A DNA stretch of 64,000 bases from Alphaproteobacteria bacterium (GCA_017463185.1 JAFTPS010000008.1:1-64000); one strand, 5' to 3'. Shown: positions 45,248 to 56,557, counted from the stretch's first letter. A program made the numbers and translations. The notes: generated by a model not told the origin, from the letters alone.

Positions 45248-45420
45248 CTCTGATAAAAATGTTAGCAATTTTGCATAACCTGGCGCAAGCGAATTATCAG
45301 AGTTTTTTTATCAAAGAATGACACACAATAGATAACAGGAATTTTTTTCCAGCACCAAAATGAAAAAATTATTTTTCTTGTTGCAATGAAATTAAAATTG
45401 ATATAGTATGTTTGTCGCCT

Positions 45421-45507
45421 GCGGATATGGCGGAATTGGTAGACGCGCTAGTTTCAGGTACTAGTGGTGGCAACACCTTGGAAGTTCGAGTCTTCTTATC
45501 CGCACCA
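45421..45507 (+). tRNA. tRNA-Leu (CAG)
   Basis: An 87-nt class II tRNA with long variable arm and encoded CCA; anticodon loop TTCAGGT, anticodon CAG. First of a three-tRNA cluster. The 170 bases before it hold no visible gene. Confidence 0.95.
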
Positions 45508-45514
45508 CTGTTTT

Positions 45515-45590
45515 GGGGTTGTAGCTCAGCTGATAGAGCGCTACGTTCGCATCGTAGAGGTCGTGGGTTTGAGTCCCATCAGCTCCACCA
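45515..45590 (+). tRNA. tRNA-Ala (CGC)
   Basis: A 76-nt cloverleaf with encoded CCA; anticodon loop TTCGCAT, anticodon CGC. The acceptor has G at 3 opposite U at 70, the alanine identity pair. Confidence 0.95.
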
Positions 45591-45633
45591 AAATAGTTTG
45601 ATGCCGCGAATTGCGGCATTATTAAAAGTCTTC

Positions 45634-45720
45634 GGGGATATGGCGGAATGGTAGACGCTGAGGACTTAAAATCCTTTGGTCATTGCGACCGTGTGGGTTC
45701 GAGTCCCACTATCCCCACCA
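45634..45720 (+). tRNA. tRNA-Leu (UAA)
   Basis: An 87-nt class II tRNA with encoded CCA; anticodon loop CTTAAAA, anticodon TAA. A small hairpin (GCCGCGAATTGCGGC) lies between it and tRNA-Ala. Confidence 0.95.
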
Positions 45721-45734
45721 CCTGTTTATCTTTT

Positions 45735-45757
45735 ACGCCCCCTGCGGGGCGTTTTAT
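45735..45757 (+). terminator. Terminator of the tRNA cluster
   Basis: ACGCCCC and GGGGCGT pair around CTGC-like bases, followed by TTTT. It also lies at the 3' end of the converging M23 gene. Confidence 0.82.
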
Positions 45758-46779
45758 TCATATACCATTATTTCATTGGGATAAATTTTGCTTTTGAAAT
45801 TGCCACACGGCCCCAATTTACTGTCACCACGAATAATTGGGATGCGTTTACCATTAGGCGACATAACGTAAGACGCAGTCCCAGAATAAATAATTTCATA
45901 ATGCAGATGGGTTAAATCACGACTCATTTGCCGAACACGTTGGTCACGATTACCACCAGTATGCCCCATAAGACCAATCATACATCCGGCAGACACCTGT
46001 TGACCTTGGGTTACCAAAATTTTATCAAGGTGCATATACTGGGTTATCCAACCGCCCCCGTGATTTATGCGAATATAATTTCCGGCAGACTGGTTTTTTC
46101 CAGCGTGAACAATTTTTTCCACACGACCATCAGCGGTTGCATAAATTGGCATTTGATAAAAATCAGCGGTACAGCCGATATCCACCCCTTCGTGTGGGCG
46201 ACCACGACCACATCCATACGGGGAACAGAACATCCCACGATTAGTATTATTAGCAATTGATTGTGAATGCGATGATATCCCAGGTGATAAATCATCCGTA
46301 TTGACCGGCAGACCGAACGGAACCGTTTGGCCACGCGGCAATGCAGGATGTACGCGAGAACAATAGCCCGACCCCGATACTGGTGATGGGGTTGGCTGGG
46401 ACGGCGTGACGGGCAAGACCGGCGTTGGAACTGTCGCGACCGGCTGAGTGGTGTCAGGTGTGGTGGGCGTAATGGTTGAGCCATCACCCACCGGCGGATT
46501 ACCATTTTCATCACATCCATCACAAATGGGCAATCCGGACAATTGCAATTCCCGCTCTATTGCACGATGGGCGGCATCCTCGGCAGATTCAAGTTCAAAT
46601 ATTTGATATGCACTTAGGCCGGCATATGGTTCATAGCCCGCAGCCTTGTTCTGGGTGCGTTCGGTGAATGAAGTGTCAGCAATTGTTTTTGGAAAAGAAG
46701 TCGCTTTTAAAAGACTGGCCCCAGTTACAGCGGTTGTATAAAAAATGGAACAAAAACATACCTTTGCCAATCTTTTCAT
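45754..46779 (-). CDS. Secreted M23 family metallopeptidase with proline-rich linker
   Basis: A 341-residue exported protein. The signal-like N-terminus is followed by a helix with a small cysteine pair (CDGCDENGN), a Pro/Thr linker (about 110-140), and an M23 domain with RPHEGVDIG and HLHYEI zinc motifs. Extra cysteines (MFCSPYGCGRG) lie near the active site, unusual for the family and consistent with a periplasmic disulfide. The ATG lies 7 nt after TATACT, so it is probably leaderless. It is the third M23 enzyme in the window. Confidence 0.9.
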   Translation of the reverse strand: MKRLAKVCFCSIFYTTAVTGASLLKATSFPKTIADTSFTERTQNKAAGYEPYAGLSAYQIFELESAEDAAHRAIERELQLSGLPICDGCDENGNPPVGDGSTITPTTPDTTQPVATVPTPVLPVTPSQPTPSPVSGSGYCSRVHPALPRGQTVPFGLPVNTDDLSPGISSHSQSIANNTNRGMFCSPYGCGRGRPHEGVDIGCTADFYQMPIYATADGRVEKIVHAGKNQSAGNYIRINHGGGWITQYMHLDKILVTQGQQVSAGCMIGLMGHTGGNRDQRVRQMSRDLTHLHYEIIYSGTASYVMSPNGKRIPIIRGDSKLGPCGNFKSKIYPNEIMVYE

Positions 46780-46869
46780 ATGAAAAAGTATAACATTTTT
46801 ACAGATTAGTGTGAATAAAAAACTTGCGCAGATAATAAAAAGAGTTATATAATAAGCGACATCCGTTAT

Positions 46870-46946
46870 GGATGTGTAGCTCAGTTGGTTAGAGCACCAC
46901 GTTCACATCGTGGGGGTCGTTGGTTCGAGTCCAATCACATCCACCA
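46870..46946 (+). tRNA. tRNA-Val (CAC)
   Basis: A 77-nt cloverleaf with encoded CCA; anticodon loop TTCACAT, anticodon CAC. A TTGCGC/TATAAT-type promoter precedes it. Confidence 0.96.
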
Positions 46947-46952
46947 AGATTA

Positions 46953-46979
46953 AACACCGCCCTGGCGGTGCTTTTTTTT
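46953..46979 (+). terminator. Terminator of tRNA-Val
   Basis: CACCGCC and GGCGGTG pair around CT, followed by eight T. Between here and 47083 I see no gene. Confidence 0.88.
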
Positions 46980-47082
46980 GAAGCAAAAAAATAAAAAAAC
47001 GGCAACAAAAATGCGGCAATATGTATCGGAACACACAAAGATTTATCCAACTAAGAACCTTTTCCTAAACAATCTATTGTAA

Positions 47083-47111
47083 TTGCGTACAAAAATAAAA
47101 AAGGTTATAAT
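47083..47111 (+). promoter_or_regulatory. Promoter of the DUF378 gene
   Basis: TTGCGT, 17 nt, TATAAT; the gene starts 51 nt later with an AAAGGAG site. Confidence 0.75.
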
Positions 47112-47162
47112 TATATTGTCTTAAACAAAAGACATACAAACCTTGAAAAGGAGAAAAAACAG

Positions 47163-47378
47163 ATGAGAGGACTTACGAACTATGTTCTGAAACCATTGAC
47201 ATTTATTGGTGCCCTGAACTGGGGATTGATTGGTATCTTTGGTTTTGACTTGGTCGCATTTTTGTTTGGCCCCGCAACCCTGGCCAGCAACATTGTGTAC
47301 GCAATTATTGGTATCGCAGCGTTAGTATGGCTGATTTGGATGTTTATTGACAAACCATCATCCGAGCGCAACCGTTAA
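47163..47378 (+). CDS. DUF378 membrane protein
   Basis: A 71-residue protein with two transmembrane helices. The segment TFIGALNWGLIGIFGFDLVA matches the conserved core of DUF378 (YuzA), small inner-membrane proteins of unknown role found in many bacteria. The C-terminus is short and charged (DKPSSERNR). It has its own promoter and a strong terminator. Confidence 0.92.
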   Translation: MRGLTNYVLKPLTFIGALNWGLIGIFGFDLVAFLFGPATLASNIVYAIIGIAALVWLIWMFIDKPSSERNR

Positions 47379-47402
47379 AAAAAATTCAAAGTTTCGTGTT
47401 CA

Positions 47403-47434
47403 CGCGCCCCCGAATAATTCAGGGGGCGTTTTTA
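47403..47434 (+). terminator. Terminator of the DUF378 gene
   Basis: CGCCCCC and GGGGGCG pair around a 10-nt loop, followed by T residues. Confidence 0.88.
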
Positions 47435-47489
47435 TATCTTGATTCAAAAAAACAAATGCGCTAGGTTTTTAACAAAGGGGGAAACCTGG

Positions 47490-48770
47490 ATGAAATATGT
47501 TATTTCCATAATTGCATTGTTTGTATTGGTGGCATGTGGTGGTGGTGACAGTGCACATAAACTTGACACCAGCAATACAAAAAGTGAATTGGACGCTATT
47601 CGCGCATCTAATCGCGAAGTCACAACCCTGGAACAATATACAGACAATCAGGTTGACACCGTCGCATTTGTGTATAATCGCCTGGGATTGACTATGCCAA
47701 ACACCAGTGGCAGTACAGTATATTCAAATGAACGCATTGGACATTCAACAACCCAATCAGACCGAGATAAGATAAATATTATGGGTAATCTGTATGCAGA
47801 TGTAGTTACAAAACTGCAAACGCTTAAAAGTTTTTCAGACGATGCTGCATTTAACACACTGACCAACAAACAAATTATTGAAAGTTATAAAATCGTTGGT
47901 GGAACGGATGAGTACAACACGGATGAATTATCGGATGACAACAAAAACATTATTCGTAATTTTGTAGAAAACCATTATTCCGATGTGCTAAATAAATATT
48001 TTAACTATGATACCGAAAGTGGAGATTGGATATGGTATCCGAAAACACAAACACTGGCGGATATTGAATTAGTAAATTCAACCCAAGATGCCGGTCTGAT
48101 ATTCACACTGAATACCAAAGGAAAAATTATCGCCGTAACTTTTGATACCCCAGAATCAAATGTTACATATGACCGCGTGGATAAAAATATTTTCAAAAAT
48201 AAAACTGATAATGAAACCAGTCGTGCAACAACCACTATGTTTGGCGCACAATACAATTTGAAATATACGGATTTTGGCAGTTTTATTGTTGACCGCCCAA
48301 TAACTGATGAAAATGGTGCAAAAGCCTGGGAAAACATCTCAACAGATTTCATCGCAGGCGGATATGATATTAAACGCATAGATAAAAATAATATATCAGG
48401 CGAATATGATTTTAATGGTCGTGCCATTGGACACGTTGTTGGAACAGATAATTCAACAATTTCTTTGGCGGCGGATGCAACTTTGAACTTTGATAATGGC
48501 ACAGAAACCTTGGATATGAAATTTTCAGAAAATAATTGGTACGATGTTCAAATTATACGCAACGAGAATAATGATACCGCAATAAACTTTACCGGATCAG
48601 ATATAACCGAACAATTCCGTATTTCAGATAACGCTAATATGACGAATGGTCATGTTGACATACAATATTATGGCGACAAAAATGCACCAAGTGAATTTAG
48701 TGGAACTGCGCATTACGCCGATCCCAATGGTATACAAATGAATACGGCTTTTGGTGGCGGACTAAAATAA
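47490..48770 (+). CDS. TbpB-like surface lipoprotein
   Basis: A 426-residue lipoprotein with lipobox LVAC followed by GGGDS. The C-terminal third has a small barrel pattern like that of transferrin-binding protein B and related Slam-exported lipoproteins: a strand with DNGTETLDMKFSENNWYDVQ, and a closing EFSGTAHYADPNG followed by FGGG. The N-terminal half is diverged. AAAGGGGG precedes the ATG at 47490. Known members bind host iron or haem proteins; no receptor gene lies next to it here, so the ligand is unknown. Confidence 0.75.
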   Translation: MKYVISIIALFVLVACGGGDSAHKLDTSNTKSELDAIRASNREVTTLEQYTDNQVDTVAFVYNRLGLTMPNTSGSTVYSNERIGHSTTQSDRDKINIMGNLYADVVTKLQTLKSFSDDAAFNTLTNKQIIESYKIVGGTDEYNTDELSDDNKNIIRNFVENHYSDVLNKYFNYDTESGDWIWYPKTQTLADIELVNSTQDAGLIFTLNTKGKIIAVTFDTPESNVTYDRVDKNIFKNKTDNETSRATTTMFGAQYNLKYTDFGSFIVDRPITDENGAKAWENISTDFIAGGYDIKRIDKNNISGEYDFNGRAIGHVVGTDNSTISLAADATLNFDNGTETLDMKFSENNWYDVQIIRNENNDTAINFTGSDITEQFRISDNANMTNGHVDIQYYGDKNAPSEFSGTAHYADPNGIQMNTAFGGGLK

Positions 48771-51762
<2,992 letters not shown>

Positions 51763-51766
51763 AGAT

Positions 51767-52057
51767 TTACCGCCCCCTGCGGGCAGGCCGGGATATTTGG
51801 TGTTGAATAAAACCGTTGCATTCACGGTCCAGGCAGCGACGCGCCCAGTCCGAATTACTGCGTACCAAAGGTTGGTTATCGGGGCCAATGATGGCAAATC
51901 CCGCAGGCCGCCCATCGGCATCAACATACATAAAAGCGGGACAACGGCCACGACCAACCAAGCCCGCATCAAAATCAGTGGAAATTTGCGTACAAGCGCG
52001 CGTAATGCGTGGCGAACAGCGGAACAGTGGCACAGCGGCGCAATGCCCCCCCCCCAC
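51767..52057 (-). CDS. Cysteine-containing domain in a second frame after a run of ten G
   Basis: A frame of about 90 codons that opens inside a minus-strand run of ten G (52055 to 52046) and ends 4 nt before the methyltransferase start. Its content looks coding (GRCPAFMYVDADGRPAGFA, then SDWARRCLDREC). Only a GTG overlapping the G run could start it. With nine G it would fuse in frame to the GNAT protein upstream, giving one longer protein. The domain is not recognised. It may be a phase-variable extension or the result of an indel. Confidence 0.5.
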   Translation of the reverse strand: MGGGHCAAVPLFRCSPRITRACTQISTDFDAGLVGRGRCPAFMYVDADGRPAGFAIIGPDNQPLVRSNSDWARRCLDRECNGFIQHQISRPARRGR

Positions 52058-52505
52058 GGATATTTTTGGTGTATTTATTGGTGTTTAGCAATGACACATA
52101 GCCGTTGTGCTGATAAAATTTTTCCGCCCGCGACAGGGATACCAATTCAACGTAATTTGTACTGTATGCGACCGCGCGTTCCGCGGACGCCAACAGGCGG
52201 CGACCTATGCGTGCGCCCTGGTACGTGGGATGAACATACAGGCAATTTACCGTTGCCGTGCCAGACACACAATCCCCACGTATAAAGCCAATCATTTTCA
52301 TATCATAATACGCCCCAAAGGCAAAATTAAACGATTTTTTGCGCCAATCCGATTTATATTCCGCCATATAGTGTTCAATTTCATCACGACTTAACGGCAG
52401 GCGATAATTTACATCCATTGTCGCGGCGCGAATGCGCATAAAATCAGTCCAGACGCCGGGGGCGGCCTGGTCAAAGATTGGAAAGATTGAAATATCGGTA
52501 TTCAT
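51975..52505 (-). CDS. GNAT family N-acetyltransferase
   Basis: A 176-residue acetyltransferase-fold protein. The acetyl-CoA-binding turn lies in VHPTYQGARIGRRLLASAE (the R/Q-x-x-G-x-G/A pattern), with IGFIRGD before it and EKFYQHNGYV near the end. The domain seems complete by about residue 150; the final residues after the glycine triplet come from the frame set by ten G and look unlike protein (RRCATVPLFATHYARLY). With nine G the frame would continue into the cysteine-containing domain. Substrate unknown. Confidence 0.82.
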   Translation of the reverse strand: MNTDISIFPIFDQAAPGVWTDFMRIRAATMDVNYRLPLSRDEIEHYMAEYKSDWRKKSFNFAFGAYYDMKMIGFIRGDCVSGTATVNCLYVHPTYQGARIGRRLLASAERAVAYSTNYVELVSLSRAEKFYQHNGYVSLLNTNKYTKNIRGGGALRRCATVPLFATHYARLYANFH

Positions 52506-52553
52506 GATTTATTCAAAAATAATACAAATATTTTATTTTGTCAATAGAGAATT

Positions 52554-53294
52554 TTATGCGCCCTGCTCTGCAAAGTCTAATTTCAGACCGGGAAAGTTTG
52601 TATGTGTGGCGTCTGGGATTATTTCCAATTTATGGCCCACGGTCCATTTTTTGGACAATCCGGGTGGTACGGTTCGGTCGCGACCGCCAATATAATGAAC
52701 CTGGGGGACATTCGGCAAGTGGTCCAGATTCAGCGACCCCGACAGTGGCATATCGCCAAAATGTGCGGTCCAATCATCGTGATTCAGGACGCCAGCAACG
52801 GTTATCCACCGAACTATATTTAAATCCCCGCCCCGCGCGATAATCAATCCCGAAACCATTGCCCCACCTGAATATCCAATCAGCACAACCGGACGCGAAC
52901 CCGCAACATTTGCGACCGCCATTGCCATACTATCAATAATACGCGCGGAAAACCGTCCATCTGTCCAATCGGTACGCGAACAACCCTTGGATATAATATA
53001 TTGGCACGGACGCGCCATATAAACAACATTTGGTCCATTATCCGCCATTGCCAATTGACGCACAAAATCGCCACGCGGCGTGGGGTCGGTGGTGGGACGG
53101 CCACGGGCGTTAAATGCGTGACCGTCACCCTCTATATAAATATGGATTGGGGCGGTGGCGTTTGTTATTCGTTGTTGGGTATAAATTGTGAAATCATTTG
53201 CTTTTATTTCCACTGGTGCAAAATCGGATAAAAAATCCGTATGGATTGCACATGCCGTCAACAATAAAAAAAGCCCGAAAAATCCCCTTTTCAT
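52554..53294 (-). CDS. Alpha/beta-hydrolase lipoprotein
   Basis: A 246-residue protein with lipobox LTAC (residues 12-15) and an alpha/beta-hydrolase fold. The nucleophile elbow is LIGYSGGAM, the oxyanion strand is HIYIEGDGHAF and the histidine may be in DATHTNFP. The aspartate is probably in IGGRDRTVPP. Members of this type hydrolyse esters or peptides; lipidation places it in the envelope. It begins the stretch just before structured RNA B on the opposite strand. Confidence 0.85.
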   Translation of the reverse strand: MKRGFFGLFLLLTACAIHTDFLSDFAPVEIKANDFTIYTQQRITNATAPIHIYIEGDGHAFNARGRPTTDPTPRGDFVRQLAMADNGPNVVYMARPCQYIISKGCSRTDWTDGRFSARIIDSMAMAVANVAGSRPVVLIGYSGGAMVSGLIIARGGDLNIVRWITVAGVLNHDDWTAHFGDMPLSGSLNLDHLPNVPQVHYIGGRDRTVPPGLSKKWTVGHKLEIIPDATHTNFPGLKLDFAEQGA

Positions 53295-53380
53295 ACCACC
53301 CAGGATATGTCAGAGCCATGTAAAAGTCAACGCATTAAAATTTTATAGATTTTTAAGAAAGTTTTCCGTATAATGTATGT

Positions 53381-53617
53381 GCAGTGACGAATCGGTTGCT
53401 GTGGGATGTCGAAATCTCTATCAAGCGCGTCAGGTTTGACGTAAAACAGCCCTGTGACAACAATTGTTGGAGGGCTGGTGGAATAAAAGCGGCCTCAGAA
53501 AGTCCGAAGAATACACCACACTATTCGCTTGATAGTTTCGAACCTCCAACACTTTAACTGGACTGACTTGTATATTATGCCCCCACTCTCAATCATCTTA
53601 TCTCGGGGGCACTTTTT
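53381..53617 (+). ncRNA. Structured RNA B: pseudoknotted family of three in this window
   Basis: About 237 nt, after a TATAAT at 53369-53374. It repeats the plan of RNA A: a hairpin at the transcript start (CAGTGAC/GTTGCTG, 53382-53401); TGGG; helix TCGAAA (53409-53414) plus CTATCAAGCG (53418-53427), pairing with CGCTTGATAG (53526-53535) and TTTCGA (53536-53541); an abutting hairpin CGTCA/TGACG with a 4-nt loop; TAAAACA; and TGTTGGAGG (53465-53473), complementary to CCTCCAACA just past the helix (53543-53551). The same arm also sits in a local hairpin (CAGCCC/GGGCTG). The terminator is 53578-53617. The next gene has its own promoter, so this is probably a free-standing RNA. Confidence 0.7.
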
Positions 53618-53659
53618 ATTGCCAAAAAATATTTTTGACAAAAATACTTGACAAACGAA

Positions 53660-53687
53660 TTGACAAATATTATTTTTAGGATATAAA
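53660..53687 (+). promoter_or_regulatory. Promoter of the bactofilin-like gene
   Basis: TTGACA, 16 nt, TATAAA; a second TTGACA lies 12 nt upstream. Confidence 0.65.
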
Positions 53688-53717
53688 TCATAACAAATAA
53701 ACAAAAGGGACAACCGA

Positions 53718-54485
53718 ATGTTTGACAAGTTAAAGATGAAATGGGCCGCACGCAAAGTTAAACGCAAGCGCAAACCCGCCACTAAAAAGAACGCACGCCG
53801 CACAACCAAACGCAATTCGTTCTGGGCGCGCGTATGGAATATTATTTGCTGGCCTTTCCGCCAAGTGGCAAAACTGTGCCGTCGCCTGTGGGCATGGATA
53901 AAGGGGCTGGATTTAGTTGGTCTGGTAAATTTGACATTGTTGGTGGCGATTATCGTGTTGTTCACTATGTTGATTATCAATATTGTGGGATGCCGTGGCA
54001 AACAACCAATTGTTATTATGTCTGAGCCCGTACCCGTCACACAACAGGTAAGCATTTCCGAAAACAGCGCACCGATTGAGGCAACACAACCCACCCTGCC
54101 CGTAAAGCGGGACGCGTCAACACGCAAAATGGTTGCACGCCCAGTCAATGTTGTGCCGGTAAAAAAATACGATGCACAAATTGCAAAACAACAGATTGCA
54201 CGTCAAAACGACAAATTCTATGGCGATGTGATTATTGACAGCCGTGCAAGTGGCGCAATGCTGACACACGGCGCAAAAGTTCAAGGCAACCTGTACATTC
54301 AAAATATGCGCAAGTACACTTTGCCGTGCGATATTCGCATAAACGGGAACTTGTTCCTGCGCGATGTAAATATGTTGCAATTCTGTGGCGACTTTGTCAT
54401 CACTGGCAACATATATGTCAGTCCACGCTCTTCGTTCGGGCCGATTCCGGCAACTGCGCGACTGGGTGGACAGGTGGTTCTGTAA
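53718..54485 (+). CDS. Membrane-anchored bactofilin-like protein
   Basis: A 255-residue protein: a strongly basic N-terminus (about 1-45, many Arg and Lys), a transmembrane helix at about 70-92, a Pro/Thr-rich linker, then a beta-repeat domain (DVIIDSRASGAMLTHGAKVQ, GNLYIQ, CDIRINGNLFLRD, DFVITGNIYVS) resembling the polymer-forming bactofilin fold. The basic tail could bind the membrane face or nucleic acid. It has its own promoter and AAAGGG site. This is the second bactofilin-type gene in the window; the beta part would lie outside the inner membrane. Confidence 0.72.
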   Translation: MFDKLKMKWAARKVKRKRKPATKKNARRTTKRNSFWARVWNIICWPFRQVAKLCRRLWAWIKGLDLVGLVNLTLLVAIIVLFTMLIINIVGCRGKQPIVIMSEPVPVTQQVSISENSAPIEATQPTLPVKRDASTRKMVARPVNVVPVKKYDAQIAKQQIARQNDKFYGDVIIDSRASGAMLTHGAKVQGNLYIQNMRKYTLPCDIRINGNLFLRDVNMLQFCGDFVITGNIYVSPRSSFGPIPATARLGGQVVL

Positions 54486-54531
54486 TCCATAAAAAAAATA
54501 CAGAAGTTTTTTCATATATCTCCCTAAGTAA

Positions 54532-54560
54532 AAGACCGCGAAAATTTGCGGTCTTTTTTT
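54532..54560 (+). terminator. Terminator of the bactofilin-like gene
   Basis: AAGACCGC and GCGGTCTT pair around an A/T loop, followed by T. Confidence 0.85.
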
Positions 54561-54617
54561 AATAGAAATTATTTTAATATCGTTTATAATAGGATTGCAT
54601 CAAAGAAAGGAAGAAAA

Positions 54618-54836
54618 ATGTTTGAAAAGTTGTTAAATGTTTTATCCAAGAATTTGGGTTATACCGTTGTGCTGGTCGCGGCAATTTTGCTGTTCGCAGT
54701 ATTTTCAGACGGTTTGATTGCCGGGTTGATTACCGCGATTTCTGCGTTGCTGGCATATACTTGTATCCAGGCATTGTATCAAGAATACAAAAAAGTACCT
54801 GCAAAAACAACGGCCAAGAAAAAAGCAAAAAAATAA
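54618..54836 (+). CDS. Small membrane protein with basic tail
   Basis: A 72-residue protein with two adjacent hydrophobic helices (VVLVAAILLFAVF and LIAGLITAISALLAYT) and a lysine-rich C-terminus (KKVPAKTTAKKKAKK). The start MFEKLL resembles MFDKLK of the bactofilin-like protein just upstream. AAAGGAAG precedes the ATG. The tail should face the cytoplasm. Family not recognised. Confidence 0.78.
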   Translation: MFEKLLNVLSKNLGYTVVLVAAILLFAVFSDGLIAGLITAISALLAYTCIQALYQEYKKVPAKTTAKKKAKK

Positions 54837-54838
54837 TC

Positions 54839-54863
54839 AAACGCCCAAACAGGGCGTTTTTTC
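54839..54863 (+). terminator. Terminator of the small membrane protein gene
   Basis: AACGCCC and GGGCGTT pair around AAACA, followed by T. Confidence 0.85.
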
Positions 54864-54898
54864 AAACGGTATTTTCCACAATTATATTATGCAAACAT

Positions 54899-54927
54899 AA
54901 AAAATCCCCCGAACGGGGGATTTTATT
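54899..54927 (-). terminator. Terminator of the ART-fold gene
   Basis: AATCCCCC and GGGGGATT pair at the 3' end of the minus-strand gene. Confidence 0.85.
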
Positions 54928-55510
54928 TATCAAAAACTTGTTGCCTTAATTGTTCAGCCATAATCATTTTCTGCTTTAACTTTTTATCTGCACTATTAAA
55001 ACGTTCTATATTTGTCCCAATTATCTGAATATTTTTAGGGTCAAACACCACATGTTCCACATGACCATCTGACGAATTATAAATCAATCCATCATACCCC
55101 GCCGCCTGAAACGCCCGGGTGGCCTGTTGCGCCATAACAACCTGACTATACTTATCGCCCATAATTTTATCGTGATTTTCTTCTGCAATCTGCATTATGT
55201 GCCCAATCTTATCTGCAATCTGTCGCTGTTCTGGGGTATATTGCGCCTCGTCCATCGGAAAAGACGATATATCCAGTGGATTTTGCAAATTCACCCTAAC
55301 CGCAATTTGTTCCAACCCCTCGTTATTCCAATATGATTTATTTGATTGCGTAAAAAATACACCATCAAAATTATCGGTAAAGCGACCCTCACCCTTTACC
55401 GCGGACGCAACTTTAAACCCGTTTTTCAAAATATTATCTGCGTTTTCTCGCGTTGTATAATGATACAAAGTATGCTGAATTTTACTGTCTGGAAATACTG
55501 TCTTTGCCAC
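54923..55510 (-). CDS. ADP-ribosyltransferase-fold protein (ART-PolyVal-like)
   Basis: A 195-residue soluble protein. The opening TLYHYTTRENADNILKNGF is the H-Y-T strand seen in ADP-ribosyltransferase-like domains of mobile-element polyvalent proteins, and the later GYDGLIYNSSD and VVFDPKNIQIIG match the closing strands. The catalytic residue set was not checked against a structure. Such domains occur in phage, plasmid and effector proteins. There is no signal peptide and no immunity-like neighbour. It is alone between two terminators. Confidence 0.72.
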   Translation of the reverse strand: MAKTVFPDSKIQHTLYHYTTRENADNILKNGFKVASAVKGEGRFTDNFDGVFFTQSNKSYWNNEGLEQIAVRVNLQNPLDISSFPMDEAQYTPEQRQIADKIGHIMQIAEENHDKIMGDKYSQVVMAQQATRAFQAAGYDGLIYNSSDGHVEHVVFDPKNIQIIGTNIERFNSADKKLKQKMIMAEQLRQQVFDK

Positions 55511-55523
55511 AATAATACCTCAT

Positions 55524-55553
55524 CTTAAAAATCCCCCAGTTGGGGGATTTTTT
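55524..55553 (-). terminator. Terminator of the RlpA-like gene
   Basis: AATCCCCC and GGGGGATT pair around AGTT, followed by T on the minus strand. Confidence 0.87.
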
Positions 55554-55557
55554 ATAA

Positions 55558-56493
55558 TTAAATACTGTCTGCATTGACCCAGCGGCCGTTCTTTAACAGA
55601 CCTGGGGCCATACCTTCGCTGCTACGCAGGGCATCAATCACACCGCGCGCCTGGGTTGCATCCAGATTCACGATACGAACTTTGTACATATCACCTTCGC
55701 GGACGACAACGGCATCGCCATATGTTTTCATACGCTGGGCCAGGTTATCTGCGCTGTCTTCGGCATAGAATGCAGCAACCTGGACACTGTATTCGCCGGA
55801 TGTTGCGACGGGTTGCGTTTGTGCAACAGGCTGAGCCACAGGCTGCGCGACCGGCTGTTCAACAACAACTGTTTCGGCAACAACGGGCTGGGCCACAACT
55901 GGTTGTGGTTGCGATACAGTTGCTCCCAAAGTTGCTGTCTTGACCGCAGTGGACTGTTCAGGCAGAACCTGGATTTGGATTTTTGCCTGGCCATTCATAC
56001 CAATTTTATTTGCGGCCGCTGGCGACAGGTCCATAATACGGGTATTCACAAATGGTCCGCGATTATTTACACGAACAATGACAGACTGGCCATTATCCAG
56101 ATTCGTCACACGTGCAATTGTTGGCAGTGGCAAAGTTTTACTGGTGGCAACCATTTGATTGACATCAAAGATTTCACCATTACTGGTTTTTGTGCCATTT
56201 AGTTCGGTTGGAATAATGCCAGCAACACCAGTCTGGTTGTACGACATATCCTCTACTGGGATGTACTGGACATCATCCACCTTGTATGCAGTGCCAATAT
56301 AGTATTTTGGCGCAGCTGCCAACAGGTATGTATCATTCAATGTCTGTTGCGCATCAGGTGTCGCAGTTGTGGTTACCAATGTTTCCTCGCCAAAGCCATC
56401 GGCCCCGTAACCATTAGAAGAACCAGTTGTGCTTAAATCCGCACACCCCGCTAGCATAGCGGTCAGAACCGCCAAAGAAACTATTTTTTTCAT
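55558..56493 (-). CDS. rlpA: RlpA-like lipoprotein with SPOR domain
   Basis: A 311-residue lipoprotein with lipobox LAGC. A double-psi beta-barrel lies at about 70-165 (GVAGIIPTELNGTKTSNGEIFD, VNNRGPFVNTRIMDLSPAAA), then a Val/Gln/Pro repeat linker, and a C-terminal SPOR domain (GEYSVQVAAFYAEDSADNLAQ). RlpA enzymes cleave denuded glycan strands at the division septum; SPOR binds such strands. The usual catalytic acid of the barrel was not confirmed here. It precedes murJ in map order, but both are separately placed on the minus strand with 64 nt between them. Confidence 0.9.
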   Translation of the reverse strand: MKKIVSLAVLTAMLAGCADLSTTGSSNGYGADGFGEETLVTTTATPDAQQTLNDTYLLAAAPKYYIGTAYKVDDVQYIPVEDMSYNQTGVAGIIPTELNGTKTSNGEIFDVNQMVATSKTLPLPTIARVTNLDNGQSVIVRVNNRGPFVNTRIMDLSPAAANKIGMNGQAKIQIQVLPEQSTAVKTATLGATVSQPQPVVAQPVVAETVVVEQPVAQPVAQPVAQTQPVATSGEYSVQVAAFYAEDSADNLAQRMKTYGDAVVVREGDMYKVRIVNLDATQARGVIDALRSSEGMAPGLLKNGRWVNADSI

Positions 56494-56557
56494 ATTATAG
56501 GACTCCTTACATTCTTTTATGATTAGATTTTATCATAAAAAAGCCCCAAATACAAAT

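Noticed and set aside
45421..45720. tRNA cluster as a CRISPR-like repeat array
   Set aside because: The repeated words are conserved tRNA parts; spacers and repeats of CRISPR type are absent across the window.
53490..53515. Possible RNase P RNA from the word CAGAAAGTCCG in RNA B
   Set aside because: Only this word matches; the other conserved RNase P segments are absent and the fold matches RNA A and C instead.
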